Source: an uncultured Pelagimonas sp. (GTDB taxonomy: Bacteria > Pseudomonadota > Alphaproteobacteria > Rhodobacterales > Rhodobacteraceae). From it: 64,000 nucleotides of DNA. The notes beneath the pieces were generated by a model. That model had not been told where the DNA came from and searched no databases. It saw only the letters and a program-made list of their open reading frames with translations. The stretch spans positions 372,001 through 436,000 of the forward strand of contig NZ_CANMKO010000003.1 in assembly GCF_947498515.1 (NCBI RefSeq), in the 5' to 3' direction. The stretch's first letter is position 1; every line of letters starts with the position of its first letter. The translations under genes and the position numbers were made by a program. Below are positions 63,975 through 64,000 of the stretch, piece after piece.

Positions 63975-64000
63975 TTTTGGTCATGCGCGCCCTGTTTTAT

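Overview
The window looks like chromosomal DNA of a marine alphaproteobacterium of the Rhodobacterales (Roseobacter group). This rests on the gene repertoire and on familiar protein sequences. Examples are a SurA/PpiD-type foldase directly upstream of trpE, an adenosylcobalamin-dependent ribonucleotide reductase (nrdJ), class II DAHP synthase, eukaryote-type NADP isocitrate dehydrogenase, a Liv-type ABC operon, 3-hydroxybutyrate dehydrogenase and a LuxR-type solo regulator. Genes are densely packed, often with 1-4 bp overlaps, and most starts follow a clear GGAG-type ribosome binding site. All identifications come from reading the sequence; no database search was run.

Layout. 1-8 kb (minus strand): trpE (cut by the window edge), SurA/PpiD foldase, aminotransferase, xanthine phosphoribosyltransferase, two LysE exporters, an L,D-transpeptidase-like protein and fabI. 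8-15.6 kb (plus): pdxH, a double cold-shock-domain protein, a DUF192 protein, tRNA-Pro(UGG), a long leader with a candidate NrdR box, nrdJ and a glycosyltransferase. 15.7-23.8 kb: icd, a multi-pass chemoreceptor, a Bcr/CflA-type exporter, a small secreted protein, a coupled DsbA-type oxidoreductase/K+ channel pair, and an acyl-CoA synthetase divergent from an XRE-cupin regulator. 23.8-29.6 kb (minus): a seven-gene liv transport operon that carries two unrecognised small genes between livF and livH. 29.7-38.2 kb: PQQ-type sugar dehydrogenase, small secreted protein, acetyltransferase, GlxA-type regulator, class II DAHP synthase, a cytoplasmic molybdopterin reductase, and a small membrane protein coupled to an AGE-family epimerase.

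38.5-46.5 kb is a signalling and accessory stretch. A response regulator overlaps tail-to-tail with a histidine kinase. The kinase is translationally coupled to a sugar-cation symporter. Two strong palindromes separate the symporter from a divergent VCBS/cadherin-repeat protein. A decayed IS5-family element and a second transposase relic follow, beside tRNA-Asn(GUU). 46.5-55.3 kb: metallo-beta-lactamase-fold hydrolase, orphan EnvZ-like kinase, a small exported protein, then a response regulator-FIST protein-hybrid kinase operon that resembles the NosP/NahK nitric-oxide signalling pair, and a peptide-type ABC binding protein. 55.3-64 kb: a well-formed promoter-to-terminator unit that may be a small RNA, bdhA, enoyl-CoA hydratase, a patatin phospholipase, a DUF502 membrane protein, the psuK-psuG pseudouridine pair, aroQ, a LuxR solo, a structured intergenic region and tsf.

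The best leads for new biology are the FIST/hybrid-kinase/regulator operon, the two small liv-operon genes, the candidate small RNA at 55.4 kb, the nrdJ leader, and the symporter/kinase/regulator cluster with its paired palindromes. No CRISPR array, prophage or rRNA was seen.
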